NCBI GenBank assembly: GCA_005116835.1
Contig: SWDM01000021.1
Location: 1-64,000 of the forward strand
Source of the DNA: Nitrospira sp.
GTDB taxonomy: Bacteria; Nitrospirota; Nitrospiria; Nitrospirales; Nitrospiraceae
Length of the DNA: 64,000 nucleotides
Direction: 5' to 3'
This document shows, piece after piece, positions 28,186 through 36,728 of this stretch. Within the stretch, counting starts at the first letter, position 1. Each line of letters opens with the position of its first letter. A program made the translations under genes and the position numbers. A model generated the notes under the pieces. It searched no databases, had not been told where the DNA came from, and saw only the letters and a list, made by a program, of their open reading frames with translations.

Positions 28186-29886
28186 ATGACACTCAAGACT
28201 GATCGATTATTTCCCTCAGAGCTTCAATCCCTGATAATGACAGCAACGGCACGGCTCTCTGCATCCTGTGCGGTCGATCGGCTGTGGGCTCGGGACCATC
28301 GACTCTGGAAACAGGATCCTACCGAAATCACCAACCGCCTCGGGTGGTTGACTATCATCGAGTACATGAACGATAAGGCCGCGGAGTTACTGACCTTTGC
28401 CGCTTCTGTGAAAAAACGCGGGATCCGCGATGTGGTGCTGCTTGGGATGGGGGGGAGCAGTTTAGGGCCGGAGGTACTGCGCGCGTCGTTTGGACTATCC
28501 CCTGGATTCCCCAGATTGTGGGTTCTTGATTCCACAGTCCCAGGTTGGGTTCGACAGGTCACGCAGGCGATCGACCCGGCTCGAAGCCTGTTCATCCTTG
28601 CGAGTAAGTCAGGCGGGACCATCGAAGTGATGTCCCTCTTTGCACACTTTTGGGAATTGGTCCATAAGACTCCTGGCCATCAAGGAGGCGAACAGTTCAT
28701 CGCCATTACCGATCCCGGCACCGGGTTGGAAAAGCTTGCGGCAGAGAATCGGTTCTGGCGAACCTTTACGAACCCGCCAGACATCGGTGGACGGTACTCG
28801 GTCCTCTCCTATTTTGGATTAGTTCCAGCGGCATTAATGGGGATCGATGTCGCACGGTTGCTCGCACGCGGCACAGCCATGGCCAAGGACTGTCGAATCC
28901 AATCCCCTCTTGAGGGAAACCCGGGCGCCGACCTTGGCGCAACGATGGCCTCGCTGGCGCAAGCAGGACGTAACAAGGTGACCGTGATTGCCTCACCGCA
29001 GATTGCCGCATTCGGTTTGTGGGCCGAGCAGCTCCTTGCGGAAAGCACGGGCAAGGAAGGCACAGGCCTCATTCCCGTGGCGCAAGAACCAATTGTCTCC
29101 TCGACTGCCTATGGTACGGACCGGCTCTTTGTCTATCTTAGGCTCAAGGGAGATGAGAATCGAGAACTCGACCGACAGGTTGCCGGGCTTGCAAGACAGG
29201 ACCATCCAATCCTGACGCTGAAACTCCAAGATTGTTACGATCTTGCCGGGGAATTTTTCCGCTGGGAAGTGGCCACGGCTCTGGCTGGTCATCTCCTGGG
29301 GATTCACCCATTCGATCAACCGAATGTTCAGGAAAGCAAGGACAACACCGCCCGCGTACTGGGAACCATCCAGTCTACCGGCCGATTGCCAAAACAGACC
29401 ACCGCAACTGCGGTACAAGCAGCGGCACAACTGAAGCGACAGTGTCGTCCCGGAGCCTACGTCGCCATCTTGGCCTATACGACACCGTCTCCCGGGATGG
29501 AACGGGCCATTCGCTCGCTGCGAAGGGCGTTAGTCTCCCATCATCGCGTGACCACCACCGCCGGCTATGGCCCGCGCTATCTCCATTCAACAGGCCAGCT
29601 CCACAAGGGAGGGCCAAGGACCGGAATATTCTTACAACTGGTCGATCGAATGGTTCCCGATCTCAGCATTCCAGGGAAACCCTATACGTTTGGCACCCTT
29701 GCAAAGGCTCAAGCTGCCGGCGATATCGAGGCGCTCCAAGCTCATGAGCAGCAGGCCATTGTCTTGCCCCTGGGCAAGAATCCCATCGCAACCATTCAAG
29801 CGTTGACGAAGGCCCTCGCTCCCCGCAAGCAGGTCCGGCGTCCAACGATACGGCGCGCGAAGAGCGGGCCTGCCCGCAAGAAGTAA
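28186..29886 (+). CDS. pgi: Glucose-6-phosphate isomerase
   Basis: 566 residues. Interconverts glucose-6-P and fructose-6-P. SIS-domain signatures: LGMGGSSLGPEVL near residue 86, ASKSGGTIE near 139 (phosphate-binding), GGRYSVLSYFGLVPA, and HPFDQPNVQESKDN. The sequence belongs to the diverged type often fused to transaldolase, here standing alone. ATG after a strong AGGAGGAAGG. First gene of the pgi-pgl-glk-rpiA-aminopeptidase operon. Confidence 0.93.
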   Translation: MTLKTDRLFPSELQSLIMTATARLSASCAVDRLWARDHRLWKQDPTEITNRLGWLTIIEYMNDKAAELLTFAASVKKRGIRDVVLLGMGGSSLGPEVLRASFGLSPGFPRLWVLDSTVPGWVRQVTQAIDPARSLFILASKSGGTIEVMSLFAHFWELVHKTPGHQGGEQFIAITDPGTGLEKLAAENRFWRTFTNPPDIGGRYSVLSYFGLVPAALMGIDVARLLARGTAMAKDCRIQSPLEGNPGADLGATMASLAQAGRNKVTVIASPQIAAFGLWAEQLLAESTGKEGTGLIPVAQEPIVSSTAYGTDRLFVYLRLKGDENRELDRQVAGLARQDHPILTLKLQDCYDLAGEFFRWEVATALAGHLLGIHPFDQPNVQESKDNTARVLGTIQSTGRLPKQTTATAVQAAAQLKRQCRPGAYVAILAYTTPSPGMERAIRSLRRALVSHHRVTTTAGYGPRYLHSTGQLHKGGPRTGIFLQLVDRMVPDLSIPGKPYTFGTLAKAQAAGDIEALQAHEQQAIVLPLGKNPIATIQALTKALAPRKQVRRPTIRRAKSGPARKK

Positions 29887-29887
29887 G

Positions 29888-30643
29888 ATGTCCGCCGTTC
29901 CCGACATCCGTGTCCACAGCGACAGTCAGGCGGTGGCTGACGCAGCGGCGGCCTTCGTATTGGAGGTGGGCAAAGAGGCGATTCGTACGAAAGGCCGATT
30001 CTTCATTGCCCTCTCTGGTGGCACAACGCCGGCAACCCTCTACCGAGCCCTGACCTCTCACACCGTGACCGATCGCCTCGATTGGTCTCGAACCACATTT
30101 TTTTTCAGCGATGAACGTTGCGTCCCGCCGGACGATCCCCGGAGTAACTATGCCTTAGCCAAGAAAGCCCTGTTCACCCCGCTGAACATCGCTCCATCAC
30201 AGGTCTATCGTATGGCGGGAGAATCGAAAGATCCGCAAGCGGCGGCCACTGAGTATGAGCAACAGATCCGTCTCGCGACGAATACCTTATCCTCTGCTCC
30301 ACCATCCCTTGACCTCATCCTCTTAGGGTTAGGTGAGGACGGGCATACGGCATCTCTGTTTCCCGGAGCATCGATCTTACAGGACCATCAACGGGTGATT
30401 GCGGCAACACAATCTCCGAAAGACCCGCCCAACAGACTCACGATGACGCTAGCTGCGATTAACCGGGCGAGTGTGATACTGTTTCTGGCTACGGGAATTG
30501 GCAAAGCAGGAGTCGTGAGGGCCATCCTCGATCCGAAGACCGAGGCAGATCGCCGGCTTCCTGCATCGTTGGTTAGGCCGGAAGATGGCCGACTGATGTG
30601 GTTTCTCGACCGAGCAGCAGCAGCAGAGCTTCCGATCAAGTAA
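29888..30643 (+). CDS. pgl: 6-Phosphogluconolactonase
   Basis: 251 residues of the DevB/NagB-like type. FFIALSGGTTPATLYRAL (phosphate loop), FFFSDERCVPPDDPRSNY and LLGLGEDGHTASLFPG are diagnostic. Hydrolyses 6-phosphogluconolactone in the oxidative pentose phosphate route. Starts one base after the pgi stop. No zwf or gnd is in the window. Confidence 0.95.
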   Translation: MSAVPDIRVHSDSQAVADAAAAFVLEVGKEAIRTKGRFFIALSGGTTPATLYRALTSHTVTDRLDWSRTTFFFSDERCVPPDDPRSNYALAKKALFTPLNIAPSQVYRMAGESKDPQAAATEYEQQIRLATNTLSSAPPSLDLILLGLGEDGHTASLFPGASILQDHQRVIAATQSPKDPPNRLTMTLAAINRASVILFLATGIGKAGVVRAILDPKTEADRRLPASLVRPEDGRLMWFLDRAAAAELPIK

Positions 30644-30669
30644 CTGTGGCCGAGTTTTCAGAGGGAACG

Positions 30670-31746
30670 ATGATTGTTGCCGGAGATATCGGGGGCACGA
30701 AGACGCACTTGGCCCTGTTCGACTGGAAGAAGGACCGTGTCGATCCTATCCGGGCCGAATCATTCCACAGTGCCGATTATGCCTCGCTCGAGGACATGCT
30801 CACGGAATTTCTTGTGCCACCGAAGCCGCCAACGTCCATCGAAGATTTCGCTACCGAGAAGACGGACAATGCCGAGCCAGAACTAGCGCACCAGGTAGAA
30901 CAACCTCCTAAAATTGATGCGGCCTGTTTTGGCATCGCCGGTCCTGTTATTCAGAACCGTTGCCATACGACCAACCTCCCGTGGGTAGTCGATGGCGCTA
31001 CCTTGGAAAAACGATTCGCCATACCAACTGTGAAGCTACTCAACGATCTCGAGGCCATGGCCTATGGAATTCTCCTGCTTCGACCGGACGAAGTCGAGAT
31101 TCTCAACGCCGGAACTCCGCCGAAACATAATCAAGCGCTTGCCTTAATCGCGGCGGGAACCGGACTCGGTGAATCCATCCTCTTTTGGAACGGTTCGCGC
31201 TATCAGCCGATGCCGTCGGAGGGGGGGCATACGGACTTCGCGCCGAACAATGACGACGAAATTGAACTGCTGCGCCATCTTCGCGGCCACTACCTGCATG
31301 TGAGTTACGAACGGGTCTTGTCCGGCCCCGGTCTCCATGCGATCTATGACTATGTTCGCGACAGTAAGAAGAATGAGCCGACGTGGCTCTCAGAACAAAT
31401 CAAAGCCGGAGACCCTGCCGCGGTGATCGCAGAAGCGGGGCTCAAGGGCCAAGCTGACATTGCCAAACAGGCGCTCGACTTGTTTGCATGCATCTATGGG
31501 GCTGAAGCCGGCAATCTCGCCTTGAAGGGGATGACCCTCAACGGCGTGTATCTGGGCGGCGGCATCGCACCGAAATTGCTGGCTAAACTGAAAGACGGAA
31601 CATTCATGAAATCATTTACCAACAAAGGGCGATATAAACGCTTGATGAGTTCGATCCCGGTGAAAGTGGTGATGAATCAGAAGACCGCCTTACTTGGCGC
31701 AGCATCAGTTGCCGCGTCCCTCTCCTATCCCCCTGCGGCAGTATGA
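30670..31746 (+). CDS. glk: Glucokinase
   Basis: About 358 residues of the bacterial Glk family: ATP motif GDIGGTKT at 5-12, CFGIAGPV, LLNDLEAMAYG with the catalytic Asp, LIAAGTGLGESILFW, SEGGHTDFAP and GVYLGGGIAPK. Phosphorylates glucose for the pgi/pgl steps. ATG 30670 follows GAGGG; a longer frame overlaps pgl and lacks support. An acidic insert (EDFATEKTDNAEPEL) interrupts residues 60-80. Its TGA overlaps the rpiA ATG. Confidence 0.92.
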   Translation: MIVAGDIGGTKTHLALFDWKKDRVDPIRAESFHSADYASLEDMLTEFLVPPKPPTSIEDFATEKTDNAEPELAHQVEQPPKIDAACFGIAGPVIQNRCHTTNLPWVVDGATLEKRFAIPTVKLLNDLEAMAYGILLLRPDEVEILNAGTPPKHNQALALIAAGTGLGESILFWNGSRYQPMPSEGGHTDFAPNNDDEIELLRHLRGHYLHVSYERVLSGPGLHAIYDYVRDSKKNEPTWLSEQIKAGDPAAVIAEAGLKGQADIAKQALDLFACIYGAEAGNLALKGMTLNGVYLGGGIAPKLLAKLKDGTFMKSFTNKGRYKRLMSSIPVKVVMNQKTALLGAASVAASLSYPPAAV

Positions 31747-32441
31747 GCAATCAAGATCTCGACAGCCTGAAGAAAGCCGCGGCATTGAAAGCCGTCGAAT
31801 TCGTCCGCGATGGGATGGTCGTTGGCCTTGGCACCGGCTCAACGGCCAAACATATGGTTATCGCGTTGGGAGAAAAAGTCCGAGCAGGCATGACACTTCG
31901 GGGTGTGCCTACGTCCAAGGAAACAGCAACGCTCGCCCGGCAACAGGGCATCACACTCATTGATACCGATCCAGCCTGGGTGATCGATGTCGCAATCGAT
32001 GGAGCAGATCAGGTCGATCCTGGGTTCAATCTCATTAAGGGGGGCGGCGGGGCCCTTCTGAAGGAAAAGATCGTCGCGGCCTCGGCTAAGCAGTTCATCG
32101 TCTTGGTCGACCATACCAAGCGAGTCTCCGTATTGGGCGGATCGTTTCCCCTCCCCATTGAGGTAATCCCCTTCGGCTGGGGCAGTACCGCGAGAGAAAT
32201 TGAGACCCTGACAAAGAGTCCTGTGGTGCTCAGGGAACGGAATGGATCGCCCTTTACTACGGAAGCAGGCCACGTGATTCTGGATGTCCATATCTCACGG
32301 ATCGACAATCCGAAAGAACTTGAGATCGCCTTGAATCAAATCCCCGGAGTCGTCGAGACCGGTCTTTTTGTCGGACGAACAGACCTGCTTATCGTGGGCA
32401 CTGCCAACGGAGTCGAGTCGTACCCTGCGATCAGGACATGA
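31743..32441 (+). CDS. rpiA: Ribose-5-phosphate isomerase A
   Basis: 232 residues. GLGTGSTA (28-35), DGADQVDP, LIKGGGGALLKEKI and VLGGSFPLPIEVIPFG are RpiA signatures. Interconverts ribose-5-P and ribulose-5-P. ATGA overlaps with both the preceding glk stop and the following aminopeptidase start suggest translational coupling throughout. Confidence 0.96.
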   Translation: MSNQDLDSLKKAAALKAVEFVRDGMVVGLGTGSTAKHMVIALGEKVRAGMTLRGVPTSKETATLARQQGITLIDTDPAWVIDVAIDGADQVDPGFNLIKGGGGALLKEKIVAASAKQFIVLVDHTKRVSVLGGSFPLPIEVIPFGWGSTAREIETLTKSPVVLRERNGSPFTTEAGHVILDVHISRIDNPKELEIALNQIPGVVETGLFVGRTDLLIVGTANGVESYPAIRT

Positions 32442-35182
32442 CTGAGCCGATCAGCAGGCGACAGACCCTACAGATCCTCAGTCAGCAGGTCCGTTTCCTC
32501 CTTGCTATCTCATTTGTCCCACTCCTCAGCTCGTGCCGCAAAAGTTCCTTCATACAACCGGCTACCATTCGACCGAAAGGCGACAACATGAATCAGACCT
32601 CATCTCTCGGCCCACTCGACCCATACCGGCTTCCACGACATGTGGTCCCGACTCGCTACGAGCTGCGATTGGAACCGGACCTCGCCGCTGCGCGATTTTC
32701 AGGAGAGGAAACCATCACCCTTACCATCCATCGAGCAACCTTTGAAATCGTTCTCAACGCCATTGAACTCGATATCACCTCGTCGCAAGTTGAAGGAGAG
32801 TCAGGTCTGCAGCAACGGGCCGCGATTACTTTAGACGAAGCGCTCCAGCGCTGCCATTTGACCTTCGCCGAGGCGCTACAGCCGGGAATCCTGAAGCTGA
32901 CGATCGTCTTCTCCGGGGTGCTCAACGACAAACTCCACGGCTTCTACCGGAGTACGTATAAAGACGAGCGGGGCGAGACTCACAATATGGCTGCCACACA
33001 GTTTGAAGCTACGGATGCGAGGAGAGCGTTTCCCTGCTGGGATGAACCGGACTTCAAGGCTGTGTTTGCGACGACCCTGGTCATCGATTCGGCTGTAACA
33101 GCGGTCTCTAACAGCAGGATTGCATCAGAAACGCTTGCCGGAGGGAAGAAGGTCGTTCGTTTCGCGGATACGATGAAGATGTCCACCTACCTGGTTGCGT
33201 TCATTGTTGGCAGGATTGAACCCACAGAGCCGGTCATGATCGGCTCAACTCCGCTTCGCCTGTGGGCCGTCCCTGGGAAAGGACATCTCGCCAGATTTGG
33301 CCAGGACATTGCGGCTGCGTCACTATCATTTTTTGAGAACTACTACGGGATCCCCTATCCCGGCGACAAGCTGGACCTGCTCGCGATTCCTGATTTTGCC
33401 TCGGGGGCCATGGAAAATCTTGGCGCCATTACATACCGTGAAACGGCCTTGCTGGTCGATCAGGAGAGCGCCACGCATGGCGAATTGGAACGGGTGGCCG
33501 ATGTGGTCGCCCATGAAAATGCGCACATGTGGTTCGGCGATTTGGTGACCATGTCTTGGTGGAATGGGCTCTGGCTAAACGAAGCCTTTGCCACCTTCAT
33601 GGAAATGTTGGCCGTAGACGCTTGGAAGCCAGAATGGAAACGATGGGACAGCTTCGGCGCTTCGCGCGCTGCGGCCTTTGCTGTAGACGGATTGCAGAGC
33701 ACCAGACCGATCGAATATCCGGTGCGGGCGCCCAAGGATGCAGACGCGATGTTCGACGTGCTGACTTATGAAAAGGGCGCATCGGTGTTGCGCATGTTGG
33801 AGCAGCACATTGGGCCAATAGTTTTCAGGGATGGGGTTCGCGACTACTTGCACAAGCATGCCTATGGGAATGCAGATACGAAGGATCTCTGGGACTCACT
33901 GGGGGATATCTCGAAACAACCAGTGCCTCAACTCATGGACGGCTGGATCTTCCAACCGGGCTTTCCCCTCGTTACGGCGGAGATCAATCAGTCTGGAGGT
34001 CTTGTCCTGTCCCAACAACGCTTCACCTATCTCCCCAACTCAGCACTCAGCACTCAGCACTCAGCACCTGCCACATGGCAGATCCCGCTTCAGATACGGA
34101 TCACTACAGGGGGCAAGCCCAACGTCTCGCGCCTGTTGCTGACGGAGAAGAGTACGACAATCCCGCTCCCTCACGATTGGGAGACAGTTCTGATCAACGA
34201 GGGAGGCCATGGGTTCTATCGGGTCTGCTATGAGACAGAACTACTCGATCGACTGTTGAAGGCAGGGATCGACCGGCTTGCCGTGACAGAGCGGTTCAAT
34301 CTTATCAACGATGCCTGGGCCGCTACCCTCGCCGGGCATATCTCTCTGACAGATTATCTTGATCTGACAGCCAACTTCGTTGCAGAGCGAGACAAGAATG
34401 TCTGGGGTGTGTTGTTGGACTCCTTCTCCTTTCTAAATCGGATCATTCTCGCGGAAGATCGATCGGCTCTCGAAGCGTTCGTGCGAAGCCGAGTCGGTGC
34501 TGCCGTTTTAGACCTGGGCTGGACGCCACGAAGCGGTGAAAGCGAGCTGACGAAGCAACTGCGGGGTGAACTGATCGGGGCACAGGGAAAACTCGGCAAC
34601 GATCCGATTATCCAAGCACGAGCCGCCGAGCTCTATCGGGCCTATCGCCACGATGCGACAGCCGTCGACCCCAATATCGTGCCATCACTTGTCGCGATAC
34701 TCGCTTTTACAGGGGACGGAAGCAGATATGATGAGTTTAACGAGCGGCTCAGCACCGCTGCCACACCGCAAGAAGAGCGGCGTTATCTATTCTCGCTAGC
34801 AGGATTCCAACACAAATCATTGCTCGATCGCACCCTTGCCCGCACGATCAGCGGAGAGACCCGCACGCAAGACGCGCCGTTTCTTATCGGCGCGATCTTG
34901 GGCAACGTGTACGGCAGGGAGTTGGCCTGGGAATTTGTGAAGGCGAATTGGGGGAAAATGGACCAAATGTTTCCCAAGCAAGGGCTCCGCCGCATTTGTG
35001 GAGGGATCGGCAGCCTTGCTACGCCCGAACTCGAACGGGACGTACGAGACTTTTTCACAACAAGGAAGATCGACCTTGGCGGGAAAACACTCAATCAGAA
35101 CCTCGAACAGTTACGGATCGCCGTCACGGTTCGAGAACGAGACAGCCATGCTTTGCGCAAGTACCTGGATCGATATCGATAG
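32438..35182 (+). CDS. M1 family aminopeptidase, probable exported lipoprotein
   Basis: 914 residues. Gluzincin aminopeptidase with the substrate-binding GAMEN near residue 322 and zinc motif HENAH-x18-E near 358-381. The N-terminus has a twin-arginine-like SRRQTL (6-11), a hydrophobic stretch and a lipobox-like LLSSC ending at Cys33, so export as a lipoprotein is plausible; an internal ATG at 32588 would give a cytoplasmic form. The ATGA overlap with rpiA supports the long form. Four tandem ACTCAGC heptamers are in frame at about residue 535, encoding SALSTQHSA between two domains. Not PepN of E. coli type but nearer the ERAP/TRF3-like group. Confidence 0.9.
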   Translation: MTEPISRRQTLQILSQQVRFLLAISFVPLLSSCRKSSFIQPATIRPKGDNMNQTSSLGPLDPYRLPRHVVPTRYELRLEPDLAAARFSGEETITLTIHRATFEIVLNAIELDITSSQVEGESGLQQRAAITLDEALQRCHLTFAEALQPGILKLTIVFSGVLNDKLHGFYRSTYKDERGETHNMAATQFEATDARRAFPCWDEPDFKAVFATTLVIDSAVTAVSNSRIASETLAGGKKVVRFADTMKMSTYLVAFIVGRIEPTEPVMIGSTPLRLWAVPGKGHLARFGQDIAAASLSFFENYYGIPYPGDKLDLLAIPDFASGAMENLGAITYRETALLVDQESATHGELERVADVVAHENAHMWFGDLVTMSWWNGLWLNEAFATFMEMLAVDAWKPEWKRWDSFGASRAAAFAVDGLQSTRPIEYPVRAPKDADAMFDVLTYEKGASVLRMLEQHIGPIVFRDGVRDYLHKHAYGNADTKDLWDSLGDISKQPVPQLMDGWIFQPGFPLVTAEINQSGGLVLSQQRFTYLPNSALSTQHSAPATWQIPLQIRITTGGKPNVSRLLLTEKSTTIPLPHDWETVLINEGGHGFYRVCYETELLDRLLKAGIDRLAVTERFNLINDAWAATLAGHISLTDYLDLTANFVAERDKNVWGVLLDSFSFLNRIILAEDRSALEAFVRSRVGAAVLDLGWTPRSGESELTKQLRGELIGAQGKLGNDPIIQARAAELYRAYRHDATAVDPNIVPSLVAILAFTGDGSRYDEFNERLSTAATPQEERRYLFSLAGFQHKSLLDRTLARTISGETRTQDAPFLIGAILGNVYGRELAWEFVKANWGKMDQMFPKQGLRRICGGIGSLATPELERDVRDFFTTRKIDLGGKTLNQNLEQLRIAVTVRERDSHALRKYLDRYR
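34038..34065 (+). repeat. Four ACTCAGC heptamers inside the aminopeptidase gene
   Basis: ACTCAGC occurs four times in tandem and is translated in frame. The same heptamer appears in the noncoding repeat between atpG and atpD (about 13931-13945). It looks like an intergenic heptad repeat that has entered or grown within coding DNA at a tolerated interdomain linker. Confidence 0.8.
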
Positions 35183-35284
35183 ACCGTTAATTCCATCGAC
35201 TACCTGGACCCAGGGCGGCTTGAGGTGATTCAGCGCTTTATAGTAGGCTGAGGTTGTACAGCCTACTATCGCGCGGAGGGGCTA

Positions 35285-36478
35285 ATGGTAACGATTCGCC
35301 GCCTGGTGATGGTTGGTGTAGTATTGGTCAGCGCAGGATGCCTGACCGGGTGCTCCACCAACGAACCAGATCAAGGCTCGCTGCCACCGTTACCACAATC
35401 CACAGCCCTACAGCTTCAAACGATCACCACAAGCCTCGATTCGCCGGTCTTCATGACCGCGCCTGCCGGTGATACCAATCGTCTTTTCATTGTGCAAAAG
35501 GGCGGGCTGATCAGAATTTTCAATGTCACTAGCGGATTGCTACTCGCAGATCCTTTCCTCAATATCAGTCCCCTCCTGTCAACAGTCGGTGAACGGGGGC
35601 TACTCGGGATGGCATTCGATTCCCAATACGGTACCAATTTCCGGTTCTACGTTTTTTACACGAACTCAGATGGTGACATCGTCATCGCTCGTTACCTGAG
35701 GAGTGCCAACCCAAATCTTGCCGATTCCTCTCCAGCCACGATACTTCTCACTGTAGAACACTCAACCTTTTCGAATCACAACGGCGGCATGTTGGCCTTT
35801 GGGCCTGATGGATGCCTGTATGCTGGGGTTGGCGATGGAGGCGGAAGCGGTGACCCCAATAACAACGGACAAACAATTGGGACGCGACTCGGAAAGATTC
35901 TCCGAATAAATTCGGATACGGGAGGTCCATGCGACAGCAATAATCCATTTATTCTTTTCGGGGGGGATGCACAGCAAGTTTGGAGCTTCGGCCTCAGAAA
36001 CCCTTGGCGGTTTTCGTTCGACAGGGTGACGCACGATCTATACATCGGGGATGTCGGGCAAGGGGCACGGGAGGAAATCAACGTCTCGCCTGCTCCGAAC
36101 GCAGGACGAGCACTCAACTACGGTTGGCGATTTATGGAAGGGTTTCTCTGTTTCAGCCCGTCAAGCAACTGCAATTCAGGAGGCCTTACGTTGCCGGTGC
36201 TCGATTATCCCCACCTCAGCGGAGCCTGTTCAGTCACGGGTGGATATGTATATCGTGGGTCTGCCTTGCCGGCACGGAATGGCACCTATTTCTATGCGGA
36301 CTATTGCGCGGGATTTGTGAGGAGTTTCCGTTATCTGAATGGTCAACCCACAGAGCAGACCGAGTGGCCCTTGCTCAGTCCACCGGGAAGTCAGGTAACG
36401 AGTTTCGGCGAAGATACCGATGGCGAGTTATACGTCATGACCCAAGGCGGCGGCCTCTTCAAGTTCATTCCGAATTGA
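35285..36478 (+). CDS. PQQ-dependent sugar dehydrogenase-like lipoprotein (Yli/GDH-B type)
   Basis: 397 residues. Signal peptide with lipobox LTGC (Cys23). Six-bladed propeller of the soluble aldose/glucose-sorbosone dehydrogenase family: RLFIVQKGGLIRIFN, GERGLLGMAFDSQYGTN, NHNGGMLAFGPDGCLYAGVGDGGGSGDP, WSFGLRNPWRFSFD, GDVGQGAREEIN. These blades hold the PQQ and Ca2+ sites in the family. Oxidises sugars in the periplasm, substrate unknown. ATG with GCGGAGGGG upstream; single gene. Confidence 0.9.
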   Translation: MVTIRRLVMVGVVLVSAGCLTGCSTNEPDQGSLPPLPQSTALQLQTITTSLDSPVFMTAPAGDTNRLFIVQKGGLIRIFNVTSGLLLADPFLNISPLLSTVGERGLLGMAFDSQYGTNFRFYVFYTNSDGDIVIARYLRSANPNLADSSPATILLTVEHSTFSNHNGGMLAFGPDGCLYAGVGDGGGSGDPNNNGQTIGTRLGKILRINSDTGGPCDSNNPFILFGGDAQQVWSFGLRNPWRFSFDRVTHDLYIGDVGQGAREEINVSPAPNAGRALNYGWRFMEGFLCFSPSSNCNSGGLTLPVLDYPHLSGACSVTGGYVYRGSALPARNGTYFYADYCAGFVRSFRYLNGQPTEQTEWPLLSPPGSQVTSFGEDTDGELYVMTQGGGLFKFIPN

Positions 36479-36607
36479 TGGGGCGCGGTCACGCTCTCAC
36501 TGGTCTGGCGGGTAAGAACAATGCGTTGCGCGAGCAAAGAGGCACCCGGCCTGCAGTCTCTGGGAACGCTCTGTTGGTATACTGGAATTTGATTGGCCGT
36601 CCGCGTC

Positions 36608-36692
36608 GTTCGTGAAGCGTGAAGCGTTTCGGATGGCGAGCACTCGGCAGTCCTGCGTTTCACCTTTCACGTCTAACGTTTCACGGTTCCTG
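36608..36692. repeat. Heptad-period palindromic repeat (GTGAAGC/GTTTCAC type)
   Basis: GTGAAGC GTGAAGC GTTTCGG on the left and GTTTCAC CTTTCAC GTCTAAC GTTTCAC on the right, in seven-base register and inverted. Closely related to the atpD-atpC copy at 12333. It lies between convergent genes; the rest of the 36479-36728 gap holds nothing I can name. Confidence 0.8.
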
Positions 36693-36728
36693 GGAGCGGC
36701 TTTTTCAGCATCCTGCCCGGTGCATCGC

